Below are positions 23,478 to 36,788 of a DNA stretch of 64,000 bases, in pieces. The notes under the pieces were generated by a model. It was not told where the DNA came from. It worked only from the letters and a program-made list of their open reading frames with translations, and searched no databases. Source of the stretch: Panorpa germanica (taxonomy: Eukaryota; Arthropoda; Insecta; Mecoptera; Panorpidae); NCBI GenBank assembly GCA_963678705.1, contig OY783214.1, forward strand, positions 12,958,001 to 13,022,000, read 5' to 3'. Each line of letters starts with the position of its first letter. Within the stretch, counting starts at the first letter, position 1. The position numbers were made by a program, and so were the translations under genes.

Positions 23478-26396
23478 TAGACTATAATTTAAATTGAATA
23501 AAAATAAAGTGAACAGAAATTTTAACAGTTTTTAACTGTTCAGGAGAAGCCTACCTTTCTGCCAAATATCCTTTCTATATACAATGATACTTTAAACATT
23601 CGTTTGGTATGTATAAGTTTCAAAAGATCATCATACCGGAACAAATTTAAAGAGCATTTATGTCAAAAATAGGATACAAGAAAAAATTATACCTCTCCCT
23701 TTTACACATTAAATAGACATAAGAAAATATTCATATAAAAATAATCTCATGGCATTTGCACATTCTAATTGTAAATTGTAATACATACACAATTACAAGC
23801 GAAATAAATGAAATATCTTAATTAGGAGACAATAATCTAAAAATACAAATACCACTAACGCTTCCTACGCGGAATAATACAAATCAAGATTAAATGTTAA
23901 TTTTTAAGGAATAAAGACCTGTTATTGAATTCTAATCTCAGTATTTCGGCTCGCTAATATTCAAGATATTTCCTGGCACAGCGCATGCGCCGCACCCAAT
24001 TACCAACTGTTTTAAAATCCAAGCATCAACACCAAGTCGCCAACCTTGAGCGACGTTGAACTGTCTATATTTTCAAATCATTTTTTTCTCATAGTTTAAA
24101 GTTTTTTAATGAATTTTAATGAATGGAAGGCCGACTAAGAAACTTGTTATGTTTTGCGGGCTGTTTTAATTATGATGCTATAAAACTGTTAGTCATCTCA
24201 ATCGCAGGAGTCCGCAGTATTAGAGATTAGGTCTTGAAATAAAATTGATGAATAATTGTACTTGATTATATACGAGTATATTTTATTTATAAATAAAACT
24301 GATTAAAACATCGAAATATCTTATGATATCCGGTTTGTCTACAGGTATACTCTAACTCGTACGTATATCTTACAAGTTTATAGCTTGTATCGTAAATTAC
24401 TTCTCTAATAAAAGTGTCTATTTGTGTTTGGTAATGTATGCAAATGATCGAATCATGACATAAGTAAATTTACATTATCAAAAGAAATTCTTAATCAAAA
24501 TCTTCAAGCGGTTTGTTTGGTATAAAATCAAAGATAATATTTGAAATTCTTCGTGCAAAAGGAGACTTAACTAGGATTAAATACATAACAATCACAAGAT
24601 TAATTGTAGGTCACAAACACGTGACACTAGCTAATTCACTTAATAAAAATTTCTAATGCATAAAACCAATATTTCTAATAAACTTTAAAATCTATAAAAC
24701 ATGTTTAATTAAATTTTAATTTAACCTAAAAATATATATTTTAAATTAATTTTTTCTATCGTAATCGTAAAATGTTATAATGCTTTACGCTACTTTGTTA
24801 TTTTCCTATATGTTTTATGTTCTTTATTGTCTTCTATACAACAAAACTGAGTTTCAAAGAAACCAGTCTCGCAACAGGCTATTTAATACGGCAGCATGGT
24901 GAGTTGAGCAGTTGTTCTTCTTTTGCTCTTTTGTTTTTCACTGCCTGCGGTAAAGTCTGACCTCAGTTCCTGACTGAGCGTTCAATGCAACAGATTGTAG
25001 AATCATCTCCTTGTACCATTTTACATACAATAAATTATTAGATATACATATATCAAATCAAGCAGATAAGGTTTTACGCATATGAATATTATATATAAGT
25101 ACCATTATTCATAATTTTATATTACTTATAAGTTAAAACAATATAAAAATAGTTCTTTTATACAGATGTCTGAATATTTGTAGGTTATGTTGGTAAAAAG
25201 CAGAAAATTGATTAACAGCGCACGAAGTGGTGAATATTTACACTTTTTGTACGGCATTTAATATTAACAGTTCCGGTAATTGTGTTAATTGATAATTTAT
25301 TGATCGAAATGTTTTCATGAAAGAATCTTGGAGTTTTCTAATTGCATAGAAGATTGTGATTGTTTCATTGGATACACATATAACGAGAGAAGGTTTTATT
25401 TGTAATAATTATTATCTGAAATGGTATGTAGGAGATTAACTCTTCATTAATATGCTCTTATTTGAAATTAATCATAACTATTATTAATGAGTTTGGCGTT
25501 AATTGCATTAACTTGAAATTGGTTGGGTAGATCATCAGGATTATGTTCCATAATTAAAATGACATTATACAATTACACTTTGGTACAACTAATATAATGT
25601 TTTTAGGTTATGTTGAAAGTAGTAACTTAGAAATACACAAACTGTAATCAAATAAAAATAAAATGTAAAAACTGATTGAATATTTCTCAGAATTCCGGTT
25701 TATAATAACCACAACACAGCAAAAATAAAATTCCCGCCATTACATTTGCGCTAAACCACTTTTTGTATTAGGAGAGAGCTCGTTGCTGCTGCTAGTGACG
25801 TATAACACAAACCAGAAGTTAGCTAACCTAACCTTACATTTTATAAATTTAATAAAATTATATTTTTCTTAAATATTATAAAAAATATTGAAATTCAAAT
25901 TTTAATCTTTGTTTGTGGTTAAAATAAGTTTGATATTTATCTTAAATGTAGGTCTGCATCCATCTTGTAAGCGCGACTGATTTCCAATGTTTAAAACACG
26001 TAGTTATGCAACTTAGATATGGGATTGTCTGCGAGAAAGCTGTTTGTAGTAGCTGTAATAAATGCAGACTGCATTTTATAAGAGCTAATATGAAATTATG
26101 TCAAATCCTATCCTATAGCGTTACGCCTATTTACTGTAGGTAAGAAATGAAAATTAACCGGATATGAATAATGTATTAGTTACATCATCTAGATCCGTTA
26201 CAATATTTCTATAACCTTTAAGGAAAATTTCAGTAACTACTATGCAAATATTTGCGAAATCTTAAATCTTATGTATAGCTAATCAATTTGAAATCTATTT
26301 TAGCTGTAGGGTAAAGGATAATACAATATTCGAATAAAGACACTCTTTCGAGGCTAATGCCTACTGTAGAAATGAACGGCTAACAAGTGACGTAGG
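23478..26396. other. Non-coding DNA, no gene seen
   Basis: AT-rich, with a few GC-richer patches (about 23970-24060 and 24880-24990). No open frame with recognisable homology and no bounded element was found. Confidence 0.4.
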
Positions 26397-26404
26397 CACA
26401 TATG

Positions 26405-27228
26405 CAGTGCCGTAGCTACCACCGTATCTGCCGTATCAATGATACGGGGCGCCAAACGTGTGTAAGCAAAAATTCTTTCTTCACTATTTGAAATCATTAA
26501 TCCTGTTTCTAAAGCTCTACAGCATGAAATTAGTGACACACAGACAGCTATCAGAAGATGAGAGAATTTCAGATCCGGAGTCAATGTGTACAATTGCTAA
26601 AAATTTCAGAGCCTGTGTACAGTATTACAACCGGAAAAACTCTTATTTCAAACGAAATAATAAAAAAGTATGCCGGAAAATTGTCTGCTAAATACAGTAA
26701 AGACATGTCAGTTGATCTTTACGAACAATGAATTGGTTTAAATCAGAAAATGATTCAGAAAATTCATTAAGGAACTTATGGAATTATTGCTGATAAAATT
26801 CAATAGCCTTGCATTCAGTTTTCATGAGGTAATAACAACATGCTTTCTATTCTCAACAGCTGAAAGAAGTTTTTCTAAATTAAAACTGATTTCTAAGGAC
26901 CTTTATGGGACAGGAAAGGCTATCAGAGTTGTGACTATTGTCTAAAGAGGCAGAAATTTTAGAAAAATTGAAATCGTCTTCAGCTATGAATGATTTAATA
27001 AATAAGTTCGCCGAACGAAAGACAAGAAAAGTGTATATTTGATTTGAATTGTTTGGCTATAGCTTAGTTCCTATGAGTATTAATTGTAAGTAATAACGTA
27101 TAATCAATATATAATTATTTTATTTCAATGCGAGCGTTTCTGTTCCTCTTGTGGAAAACTTTACCCATCATTTGGGGCCCCCCAACAAATTTTGATACAG
27201 GACCCGTCTAACACACGCTACGCCACTG
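26405..27228 (+). mobile_element. 824-bp hAT element with transposase remnant and perfect 8-bp target duplication
   Basis: The left end CAGTGCCGTAGC and the right end, read in reverse as CAGTGGCGTAGC, are the classic hAT terminus. CACATATG flanks it exactly on both sides (26397-26404 and 27229-27236). The sub-terminal sequences are also complementary (GATACGGGGCGCC versus GGGGCCCC/GATACAGGACCCG). It is an internal-deletion derivative that still holds pieces of transposase (see 26806-27042). Confidence 0.95.
26806..27042 (+). pseudogene. hAT transposase C-terminal dimerisation domain, broken
   Basis: One frame gives VITTCFLFSTAERSFSKLKL (from 26829), the hallmark of the hAT C-terminal dimerisation domain. 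After a +1 frameshift near 26905, a second frame gives GQERLSEL, one stop, LLSKEAEILEKLKSS and LINKFAERKTRKVYI, ending in a stop at 27040-27042. A short upstream piece near 26487 (EIINPVSKALQ) is also transposase-like. One frameshift plus one in-frame stop makes it non-functional. It resembles the ZMYM/KIAA1586-like group of hAT transposases. Confidence 0.9.
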
Positions 27229-27236
27229 CACATATG

Positions 27237-29250
27237 CCAGGAGCCAGCTCCTGGTCTATACGATGTAAATATACAAGACTGAAAATAAATATAAACGAAG
27301 AAGGTCTGAAAAATGTCTTCGTTTGTAAACAACCATGTGTAACCGTGGTTAAACACGCGAACTATACAACAATTACAACGTGTATAAGATTTCTATAATT
27401 TAAATATATTAACTGAAGTATCAGACATGAAAATATATTAATAATTGTGTACTTTATGTAAAAATCGAAATCACTTATAAGCAAGCTAGATCATGCTTCG
27501 GCAAGCATAGTGCACCAACCGTTCGGAAGGCCGTTAGAGCGGAACAAAAGAACAAAATAAATACTGTCGTCCTTGTCTAACAAATGGAGAATGTATATAT
27601 AATTATAACAATAATTAGTGTTTTGTACAGCACGTATTATACGTAAGTATGTAAGAGATTTATAATGTAATCTGTAATATTAATTCATGCGATGTCAATG
27701 TCGTCTTAGATGAATTGATTACGTCACAAATCAGAAATCATTCATGTGGAATGTGCTACTTTGTCGATATTATATAGAAAAATTAATGCATTTTGAATTA
27801 ATTAGTGGTTTAAGTATGGAAGGACAAACTTGCACGCTAAGTTATGCGAGTAGATTTCCGTTTGTTTTTAAAAGATGTATTAAAATATGTCAACTACATA
27901 TATGTACGTTTTATTGATAACTGTTTTTTATATTAACTGTTAGAATATTAAAATAATTAATTCACTGATTATTTAGTAGTATGCGAATGATTCCATTTCA
28001 GTATTACTATTGTCGCGCACAAAGATAATATTAATGTAATAAATAATTGTAATAATAATAGATAATGTAATGTAATAATTAAACAAATTACAAAAAGTCG
28101 TGGCTCTTATAAACAATAATAATAAAGATGATACTTGTTTAAGAAATATTTGGTTTCTAATTTTAAAATCTGTAAATTTATTATCAGCTAATCACATGTT
28201 ATACAAAAATTAAATTTGTATTTATTGTATTAGCAGATCGTTAATAACTTTATTGCCAGTTTGAGTTCAATAGAAATTAAAATGGGAAAAATACAGAGTC
28301 TAAATAATACTTGTCAAACCATTACTTTGCTTAAACGGTAGAAGAATGAGAGCGCTCACATCGCGAAAACACTAACTTAAATTCAGAATTGACTCTTTTA
28401 CATGATAAAAGAATTATTGGCTACCCAAAATACGTCGGATCTAGTCGAAATTCATAATATCAATTATACAAAACAATATAAAAGCAAAATTTAAATAATT
28501 CATGTTGTGTAATCTATGAAGGGAAACCTACGTAATTTACTGTTGCTTTATACACTCGATTTTAATACTAATTATATACTTGCTTATTAGGTTCTTTTAT
28601 GTATCAATATTATAACAATATACACATACATATATATATGCTGCTTGATTATTAAGGTGCTTGCTAACGCCCCGCGGCTGTTAAATTCTTGAATACGTAA
28701 CAACCTCCACCTATATAAGAGATAAATTAAAATAAAATAATGTATTTTAACAGTTATTTGACTTGTTGGAGTTGCCACGCCGTGCCACCACGGCTTGATA
28801 CATTGAATATATAATAAGCATATAACACTACACTGGAACACTGTCTATGAGTCGTTCAAAGCTGTTCGAATAATATTACAGTCATGTGACTAAGTTTTAT
28901 AATTGTTTGTTTAATGCAAAAAAGGATGTAACTTCCATATTTGTGTGTGGTTAGAGGAAATGCATGTAACGCATAATCAATTAACTGTACGGTGATATTA
29001 CCAACATGAAAATGTTGAATTGATAAATACTGTTCTGTGGTAACATTGCCTGTTATATGGTAATGTTCCGAACAGTTACAGAAGTTCTAAGTTATTTTGT
29101 TTCAAGCTAAGCACTTAGAGGGATATTAGATTTATTGTGTAAAATATGAAAGAAAAGAGAGAAAGAGAGGGGGAAAGCATGTCAAAATGTGTTTGAAATG
29201 GGTAATCACGAGCTAGTAGAGATCTTGTTAAATAACTGAGTTTTATTACT
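27237..29250. other. Non-coding DNA, no gene seen
   Basis: AT-rich, with microsatellite-like ATA/AAT runs near 28021-28140. No supported feature. Confidence 0.4.
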
Positions 29251-29407
29251 TTTTTTTCTAAAGCAGGTTGAACGAATTCGTTTGAAATATAAAAGCTTAT
29301 GTCGTATTAAGTTGCATGTCGCACTACTGTGGACGTGTTGTACAACTTGTTCCAACAAATGTTGGATGTCGCATGTTTAATTCGCACGTATGTGTACGAT
29401 ACTTAAG
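29251..29407 (+). repeat. TGTCGCAC dispersed repeat, copy 1
   Basis: It matches 32912-33068 along its length: TTTCTAAAGCA, GAATTCG, AAAGCTT, TGTCGCACTA, GTGGACGTGTTGTACAACTT, GGATGTCGCATGTTTAA. A more diverged relative sits inside the hAT element at 18717-19421. No coding potential is seen. Confidence 0.8.
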
Positions 29408-29748
29408 ACGCTTTTCTACATCCCTTCCCGCTTTACCTCTCTTCCATATTTAATACGATAAAACCATAGCGTTTTACGCGAGGCATCTCTATACGCTTAC
29501 TTTAAAACCACGTGTCACTTTTTAAACTAATAAATCTTTTGTTTTAAAATTTGTAAAAAACATATGTTTGTAAACAATGTTTCACAAATATTTACTCAAC
29601 CTTATCTCATGTTTACAAAATATATACGAAAGTATATAACTAGTCATTTTCGACGAAATTAATGTATTTGTTTATTATTAATCAAAAGATATTCCCCAGA
29701 CAGAAAATGTAACATTTTAATTAGTTTGTAGTAAGCTAGTACAACACT

Positions 29749-29812
29749 AGACAATTTCTTTATGAAAAATAGAAAATTAACTTTGAAATTAGCTTGTGGC
29801 AACAGAAATGTT
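29749..29812 (-). repeat. Short dispersed repeat, inverse of 35701-35770
   Basis: AGACAATTTCTTTATGAAAA...GAAATTAGCTTGTGGCA is the reverse complement of TGTCACAAGCTAATTTCAAG...CATAAAGATATTGTCTT at 35723-35776, with only a few mismatches. Confidence 0.65.
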
Positions 29813-32800
29813 ACTTGGCTTCAATGGATTACATTTTACTATCTAGAGATACATTCTTCATTTTGGTTTTGACCCGATACTTTTTAACTCAATTTTCGTA
29901 CATTTATGTCTAACAAAAATAGATAAGTGCATTATTTCTTCAGGCTTACCAACAACATAACCTACAAGTATACACGAAATTTAACAAATTCCAAAACATA
30001 TTTTGCTCATTAAATATTATTATACATACATACTGGCAATAAAAGTTAAATAATAAAAATAAAATAACATTAATATGCAAAATATATGTTAAATTTGATT
30101 GACCGCATATTTGAACGGCCATAACCAAGAAATTAGTCATTTAGTTATTTCCCGCGCTGTTTGGAGACAACATAATTTAAGTAAAGAAATAACGATGCCT
30201 CATGATGTTAAAAAGAATCTTCGAGTTCCTCAGATACAGTGGCAGTAGGACAAACAACGGTAATTCAACATTCAGGAAAGAAATAAGTATTGTCCATTAC
30301 ATATCGCGGCCGCGCAGCAAAGCCGTAACATTATTGTAAGAGTGAAATACTTGGTAAGTAGTATTATGTGTTTCCGATGGAATTTTTATCTTATAAAATA
30401 TATTATGTATGCGAATTAACCTATTTTTATCTATTGGGAATGGATACGACACATTATTGAATAAATAACTTAGAGATAAATGTGCTTTTGACATTAAAGA
30501 TAACCTCAAATAAGAATTTGAGGTTATGTTCATAGAAAATTAAGGGATTTGAAAATTTCCGTGAACTAATACTTATTCGTTCTTAGAAAGAGATGATAAT
30601 ATGATATTTATTTTATTTCTCGAGATCTCTTGAGTTTTTTGATTTTTATATATTACAATATACATTTAATACATTTCAATATTTACTTTTACTAATATGA
30701 ATTTTGCCACTAACATTGCAATAATAAGATCCTTTTTGTGTTTAATTTATGTTACAAATATTACGTAACATTTATTACTTTAATAAAGAAAAACGATTTT
30801 ATGACTCTATAAAAATTCAATAAATGCAGACGCATATTTTTATATAATTTCTAATTCATATCTATCTTATTAATTATTTGCTCTAAATTTAACAGGTTAT
30901 GGGCCCAGAATAAGGCATATAATTTAGAATAAGATTATAAATTTAACACGACCCTGATTCCATCTAATTATTATAACATAATTAGTTAATTTCACTTTGA
31001 TGTCATATACAAAAATTTATTATGAGCATGAGAAAAAAGTTTTGCATTTTATATGCTTTTAATAGATATGTATATAAATATACCATACGCCATATATAAT
31101 AATATGTAACAAATGTTCAACATCTGTGTGATGTATCTGCTATAGAAACACAGTATATATATATTGAGAAACACATATGCAAAACGAAATAAAGAACAAT
31201 GGTGTCCATGAAAGACACAAGGAGCCTAATAAAGGTCAAAGAAACCGCAAAAGTGTATATCATGTCGACGTGACGTCACAGACTACATTAGTCAACATCT
31301 GTAAACTGGCAAGTGACGTCAGAATGTAATTTGAGGACTAACCGGATATATAATGTAAAGGGTTGACATTATATAAGTCAGTACGTTGACAGCTAAAAAA
31401 AACTGTTTTCTTGTTTCTGCCCGAAACTTTGCAACAAATAATTTACGATACTCGAAGAAGAATTCTTAATAAGATAAATTTATAAATTGTTGACATTGAT
31501 ATTGATTTTAATTAATTAGTTCATTAGAGATACCTATAAACGTTGATCAATATGGCGATGTCAGTTACTTCAAGGTGATCCAGTGGTTGCAGCCAAGTAT
31601 CTTATAGAGAACAAGAATAAGAACAAGACAGCAAGGAAGACTAACCTCCGCCTTACATTATGACAAATAAAAAACATCTGACATAAATTCCGCATCTCTG
31701 TAAACTGATTTCTTCTTATTTAATTATTTATTTTATATCGATCAATGTTTTGATTGCAATCAATTTATAATAAAAAAGTTAACTTTTACGTAAAAATTGG
31801 TATGAAATATAACGTTCTGTGACCTATTTTATTACTATTACAAGAATCTTTATAGTTTTATTTTAGAAATAATTGAAACATTTTTATATTAAATATTAAT
31901 AGACTTTCTTAGTACTATTTTATTACCGCTAGACTTTTTTATTTGAGGTTTAATTGAAGGAAAAGTCTGCACCAACGATCCACAAATACCTGAAGCGTTA
32001 ACTCATTATTAGCCAATATTGTGGCTGATAAAGACCGATTCTAGGATCAGCTAAATATTTTATATCAATTTAATATCAAATTTAATAATAAAAAGTTTTA
32101 ATAAATATTATACAAAAATTAAGAAGATATAATAAGAATAGCATTAAAAAATATTATATTTATATTATAGATTATACATAAGACCATTCGAAATACTTTG
32201 CTATATTGTCAAATTTAACAAAAGATCAGGATCACGTAAAATGTGTTATGGTTATTTAAAAAATGCCCTTCTCGCTCTTATGCTATTGAAATAATACAGA
32301 AACATAATGGTAGAAAGAGAGAAAATATATGAAATTTTATTACGACTTGAGTAAGTGTCACTAAAAATATTTTCAAGCACGAAATACGGCTTCTAAATGT
32401 CAAGACAATGAAACATTTCTCGACAACAACGTTTAAATCTGGAAGGACGTTTATGTTAGAGTTAGATATTTAGCGTAGGTGAAAGACATTGGTTCAGGAC
32501 TTAATATATTTGCGTGGTGGTGAAGTGATTGTACCCAGTTTTATTATATGAATCGTCTAGGAGTATTTTATCTAGTTTATTTCATACAAGATCCGTATAA
32601 ATAATGAAACAATCATTTAAGTAGTATAATAAAGGTGTAATTTGTAGTTTTAGTTTATATATAGATATTTTACTGACCTTTAAAGTTTTTACTTCGGAGA
32701 TCGAACGACCAAAAACTTTTCGATTTCCTCCCATATCTGCTTACTGGTGGATCCTGGAACAGAAGAAGTTTTTGTCAAAAATATAGAGAAGATAATTTTC

Positions 32801-32911
32801 TGCAACTTAATTTTGATGTAAAACATTGTTCATATGTCTGTCATTTTTTAATAGTTATTTTGAGTAGAATGGAATCTAATGTGTCGGACACACTTTTATT
32901 TTTCTTTCTAA
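29813..32911. other. Non-coding DNA; promoter- or LTR-like patch at 31105-31690
   Basis: Mostly AT-rich with no gene. Within 31105-31690 there are two TGACGTCA sites (31271-31278, 31314-31321), TATATAAG near 31371, a GC-richer segment and an AATAAA near 31665. This could be a solo LTR, a promoter with a short non-coding transcript, or chance. No repeated flanks or TSD settle it. Confidence 0.35.
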
Positions 32912-33068
32912 TTTTTTTTCTAAAGCAAGTTAAAAGAATTCGTGCGAAATATGAAAGCTTCCGACGGATTAAGTTGAATGTCGCACTAGTGTGGACGTGT
33001 TGTACAACTTCTTCCAACAAATAATGGATGTCGCATGTTTAAGTCGCACGTATGCGAACAACGCTTAA
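32912..33068 (+). repeat. TGTCGCAC dispersed repeat, copy 2
   Basis: Partner of 29251-29407 in the same orientation. It keeps GTGGACGTGTTGTACAACTT and GGATGTCGCATGTTTAA exactly. Confidence 0.8.
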
Positions 33069-33438
33069 TACCATACAATTTAGCAATAGTGCAGACTTCA
33101 AAAAAAAAATGTATTATATTTTTTTCTTTTCATTATTGTGTTACAGCGATTTGAACTGCTAGGTAATATTTGCCGATATATTATGTTAAATCTGTTGGTA
33201 CATTGGTAAATAAATATCGGCTCTACTCAAAACTATGACTCAACAAGATAATAAACCTTGAAGAAGTTGGTTTAGGAGTCGAGAATTGTCGATTGACTAA
33301 TAATCACTTATGTGGTATATTTGGAAATGATTACTAAAAAATTATTAAGTATTGATACATGAAATAATTATAGATTTAAGATTAAAAACTATGCATAAAT
33401 AATTAGTTATTGGTTATGAGTGATAACTAATATTTCTA

Positions 33439-33660
33439 TACAGCAATGGCAAGAAATTGACTCCAACGGGCGGTGCTACAGACTTCGCAGACGCTTCCTG
33501 TTAACACAGCCTTTTTGATTGAGAAATTTATAACAGCAGTAGCCATGAATAGATCATTCTTGTTATCGGGATACAAAGTATAAGAAGAAGTAGAATATAT
33601 TAGGGGCGATAAAAGGCTACGTGCCAACGAAGCCCGAGAAACTATATTAAAAAAAAAAAA
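33439..33660 (+). mobile_element. Longest poly(A) retroelement copy, with 13-bp target duplication
   Basis: A 222-bp insertion ending ...GAAGCCCGAGAAACTATATT plus a run of 12 A. ACTAATATTTCTA flanks it at 33426-33438 and 33661-33673. The sequence has no clear Pol III A/B boxes, so a 5'-truncated LINE tail is more likely than a tRNA-derived SINE, but this is not settled. The 63-codon minus-strand open frame inside it is not supported as a gene. Confidence 0.92.
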
Positions 33661-33673
33661 ACTAATATTTCTA

Positions 33674-35073
33674 GGTAATTAAAATTTCAAATATTTTATG
33701 TTATTCGTTTGAGATGTATCCTTGTTTATTTGAATTAAACGCGAATGAATTTAAAAAAATTAGCAAGTTTGAATAAAAGTTATTTCATTAAATTTAAATA
33801 AGATTATTATACTATCCCCCCCGCCCCCCTTTCGATGCAAAACGCTGTTGGAACACTATTACTTCATGTGTTATGATGATTTTAGATATGTTAAGCTTTT
33901 AGATACTTTTACTTCATACGAAAACGTAACTAACGCCTTTGTATTTGTATCTGAATTTATATCTAAATAAAAAATGTTACCAACATTGATGTGGTAGGTT
34001 TCTGAGGGTGTTTGGTGATTATTTATTAGAAGTCAGTAAAATTAAGGGTCAAATTATGAACTGTTGCACGTATGGTATCTATATTCATGATAAAAAAGAA
34101 CATTTGTTCACTCGCAATCACTTTACTTATAGAAATCTTGTTTATAATCCTATCTAAGTTGTAGAACAGACATAAGATATGTAGCTAGATCAAAAGTGAC
34201 GTCAGTGGATTTTAAAAATGATGTATATTTGTCTCTTTAACTTTATAATTAGAAAGTTTTGTTTCTGATACGTAATTTAAGACTACGTACACAGCCCAAT
34301 TAAAATATACGTTATGGTAGTAAAATTTGCTTGAAAGAAATGTTTCGAAATTTGTAACAAGACAATAATTTAATAATAATCATATTAAGTTATTGTACTA
34401 CTAACTAGGTACTAAACAAAAAAGATAATTAAAAAATATTTTGAAATGATGTGAGCGTTCGATGTATACTCATACGTAAAAGTTTATTAATTATTAATTT
34501 ATTATACGTATTTAATATACAGGGTTGTATTAGAAAAGATTGAGATAAACTAAAGTAACCTTTATACGAATTTATATAAATAACAAGGTATAACTACACC
34601 AATGGCAAAAGATATTCAACATTCACATTCTATAAGTAATAAACTCCGCGGGAGTAAGCACATAAAAATAAAAATAAAATACAGACAAATATTTATAATT
34701 ACAAATAGTGATACAAGAGGCAGCACTAATGCTCTGACTCTCTGATTCTCGAGAAGTTGTCTGTATAACGTAATCATTGCGAAACATTTTTTCTCGCGAC
34801 AAAGAGAACAATGTGAATGTTCTCGATGGTTGCGCGCTCATTGTTTAAACCACTGAACTGGGAAAATATATGCATATTGTGATTGTCTTAAGATTATGAA
34901 ATTTAAAATTCTAAACCACTAATTATTTAATAATTTTAAAGTTATTATGCATGAAGGCTATTATATAATATAATTAATTAAATTTTTTCTTGCAAGACAA
35001 TTTATATTGTTAAGTAGGACGAATATAACAGTTGACAAAAACTATATACAACCAAAAAACAAGAAATAATTTA
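33674..35073. other. Non-coding DNA, no gene seen
   Basis: AT-rich with a C-rich run (CCCCCCCGCCCCCC-like) near 33818-33832 and a TGACGTCA at 34197-34204. No supported gene. Confidence 0.4.
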
Positions 35074-35082
35074 AAAGCATAC

Positions 35083-35228
35083 TTTTTTTTATATATAGTT
35101 TCTCGGGCTTCCTAGGCACGTAGCCTCTTATCGCCCCTAATATTGTTCTGCTTCTTCTTATACGTTATATCCAGACAACAAGAATAATCTATTCATGGCT
35201 ACTGCTGTTATAAATTTCGGTTTCTCAG
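35083..35228 (-). mobile_element. Retroelement copy on the minus strand, 5' truncated, with target duplication
   Basis: On the plus strand it opens with a T-run (reverse A-tail), then TAGTTTCTCGGGCTTC and the family body, and stops at GGTTTCTCAG. AAAGCATAC lies before it (35074-35082) and directly after it (35229-35237); the following TTT may add to the repeat. This is a third independent truncation point of the same family. Confidence 0.88.
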
Positions 35229-35696
35229 AAAGCATACTTTAGAGAGGAAATTTGTAATTTGTATTTGTATATTGTATATTGTAAATAATTATTCCGTAGA
35301 GTATTTATAGAAATTTTATTGTAATTTTGCACAATTTTACGCTAACTCTTTTAATTAAATAAAAATTAACTTTTCCTAGAAATAATTGCAATAGTTTATT
35401 ATACGGGTTTCTACATTATTCACTTAAATCGCGTAAACGTTTTTTAATTAATATTCATCAGTTAATGATTTGGCATGTATAGAATTAAAATGCCATCGCT
35501 AGTCACTAGAGTATGGGTGTAGAGAATTTGATTATTTTGTTGTTATCTGTGTACTGTATTCAGAGGAGCGTTCTGGGTAGGGGGCGCACTTGTGCAAAAA
35601 GCTTTTGACTTTAATATTGAACAATGAACTTGTTACTGTCTAGAAATAATATGCCCATTAAGATATGAATACCCCTACTATATTTAAATCACGATG

Positions 35697-35822
35697 AAGA
35701 AAATTGTCTTGCAATGCAAGTTTGTCACAAGCTAATTTCAAGATTAAATTTTCTACTTTTCATAAAGATATTGTCTTGCAGTACAAGGTTTATACTTGGT
35801 AGTTTATGACAAGCTAATTCCT
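35697..35822 (+). repeat. Imperfect tandem duplication, step about 67 bp
   Basis: ATTGTCTTGCA...CACAAGCTAATT at 35703 is repeated from about 35770 as ATTGTCTTGCAGTACAAGG...GACAAGCTAATT. The first unit is also related, inverted, to 29749-29812. Confidence 0.6.
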
Positions 35823-36473
35823 AAATATTAGGTACTATTAGAGGAAATAAATATTTTTATAGATACTCGTATATGTAAATTTTGTTAAACCGCCATTGAT
35901 AGGAAATGAGTAATAACTATTTCATAAAAATAATGTAATATACAAAATTAAAAAAAAAATTAAGACCTTGTAACTAAAAGATAATTATTACATAGGTTAA
36001 AGATTTAAAAATAACTAAACAATATTTAAATGGTGTCTGTTATTATAGTGTTAAATATAAATTATCCTTGAATATAATTTGAATATCCTTGAATACTAGA
36101 CATCATTTCTACGGAAGACTTAGTTCTGTCAGTTTTATTATTTAAAGTGATGCTATCAGAGGGCAATTGTGACTAGATATAATTTATTTAGGCGAAAGGT
36201 AATTGTAACTATAGGGTCTTTCAATAAGAGTGCCAGATTTAGTATCATCATTATTTCCGCCCCGAAAAAAATAATTCCGCAGTGAAAAAAAAAAGAAAAA
36301 CAAAAACAAAAGAAAATAATATTTTCTTCGCAGAAAAAATAACATTTTCAATTTTAATTCTACCGGTAATTAATATATGTATATTTTTTGCGCCTCTAAA
36401 GACCCTTGAACAAAAAGCAATCATTGGATTTGTATAGACGGCATATTCTATTACCTGCAATATACATTTTAAG
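35823..36473. other. Non-coding DNA, no gene seen
   Basis: AT-rich, with an A-rich tract near 36285-36320. No supported feature. Confidence 0.4.
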
Positions 36474-36788
36474 CAGTGGCGGCCTTAGCCATTTAATTAA
36501 TGTAAATTTTAAGTAAGTATTTTTGATGATAATTGACAAGAAATAAAATTTTATTTTGGAAGTTTTATAAGAGTTAACAAGCACAAAGATAACACATATT
36601 AATGATGATAAACTAAGGTACATGAATGCCTTAAAAGATATACGCAGTGATTTAAGTGGGTTTTCTAAAGAGCGAGGCGCGGGATTCAAATAGATATATA
36701 GTAATGAATTTTTCTACTTGGGTTGTTGCGTGAGAATGCGTGGCCCCGGGCGGTTGCTCTGCTTGCCACCCCCTAAGGCCGGCCGCTG
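36474..36788. mobile_element. 315-bp hAT-like element
   Basis: The left end CAGTGGCGGCCTTAG and the right end, read in reverse as CAGCGGCCGGCCTTAG, form an imperfect inverted repeat of hAT type. The right side is GC-rich (GTGGCCCCGGGCGGTTGCTC), as in transposase-bearing relatives. The flanks ATTTTAAG and TTTTATCA are not a clean 8-bp duplication, so the insertion is old or one boundary is off. Confidence 0.7.

Noticed and set aside
26458-26691. 77-codon frame starting MCKQKFFLHY
   Set aside because: Wrong frame within the decayed hAT transposase; the transposase-like residues are read in other frames.
33436-33627. Minus-strand 63-codon frame
   Set aside because: Lies wholly inside the retroelement copy and is broken in the other copies.
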